DNA from: Chytridium lagenaria | Lineage: Eukaryota > Chytridiomycota > Chytridiomycetes > Chytridiales > Chytridiaceae | Direction of reading: 5' to 3' | Assembly (NCBI GenBank): GCA_025449115.1 | Contig: JAHLKC010000096.1 | Coordinates: 1-64,000, forward strand | Length of the DNA: 64,000 bases | In this document: piece after piece, positions 63,998 through 64,000 of the stretch | Numbering within the stretch: position 1 is the stretch's first letter | Layout: each line of letters begins with the position of its first letter | Notes under the pieces: generated by a model | Seen by the model: only the letters and a program-made list of their open reading frames with translations | Databases searched by the model: none | What the model was told of the DNA's origin: nothing | Position numbers and translations under genes: made by a program

Positions 63998-64000
63998 GGC

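Overview
The window reads as nuclear DNA of a fungus. It holds about twenty protein-coding genes, most of them split by short GT-AG introns of roughly 40 to 150 bases. There are canonical H3/H4 histones, fungal oligopeptide transporters, an Ecm4-type glutathione transferase and a WSC-like surface protein. Several genes are animal-like and usually missing or reduced in Dikarya: a villin with headpiece, a site-2 protease, a UBE2T-like E2, an RBM42-like RNA-binding protein, a ULK3-like kinase with a MIT region and a RalGAP-alpha-like protein. That mix points to an early-diverging, probably zoosporic (chytrid-like) fungus. This is inference; no ribosomal or mitochondrial marker is present.

Layout: 1-3.1 kb is AT-rich and apparently gene-free. 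3.1-6.3 kb has a C2H2 zinc-finger gene (-) and, just upstream on the same strand, a decayed copy of it. 6.8-9.3 kb is a diacylglycerol-lipase-like enzyme (-). 9.8-13.5 kb is a large unrecognised polytopic membrane protein (+). 14.1-17.6 kb is the first OPT transporter (+). 18.3-23.5 kb is RalGAP-alpha-like (+), convergent with the villin/gelsolin gene (-, 23.6-28.3 kb). Then come a site-2 protease (-) and a Sel1-repeat protein (-). 33.4-39.0 kb is an inverted duplication of a divergent H4-H3 pair, enclosing a secreted LPMO-like gene. Next are a WSC-like surface protein, pirin and an Ecm4-like reductase (all +). 45.4-54.3 kb has OPT2 (-), a low-complexity protein (-) and OPT3 (+). 55.7-57.6 kb is a DNA C5-methyltransferase (+). 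The right end packs a ULK3-like kinase (-), eIF2B-gamma (+), a UBE2T-like E2 (-) and RBM42-like (+), the last two diverging from a 44-bp gap, and finally a small ORF ending in SKL.

A cross-cutting observation: many otherwise well-conserved genes carry single-base frame breaks, usually where one more G, C, A or T in a short homopolymer would restore the family sequence (histone H4 copy 2, OPT1, lipase, Sel1, WSC-like, kinase, E2). This looks more like homopolymer undercalls in the assembly than real decay, so CDS spans are gene extents (first to last coding base, introns included) rather than clean reading frames.

I see no CRISPR, prophage, plasmid or transposon system. The items I would follow up first are the bacterial-looking C5-methyltransferase with an unusual N-terminal domain, the inverted histone duplication with a 7-nt terminal H4 exon, and the LPMO with a Cys-rich chitin-binding-like module and a long tail.
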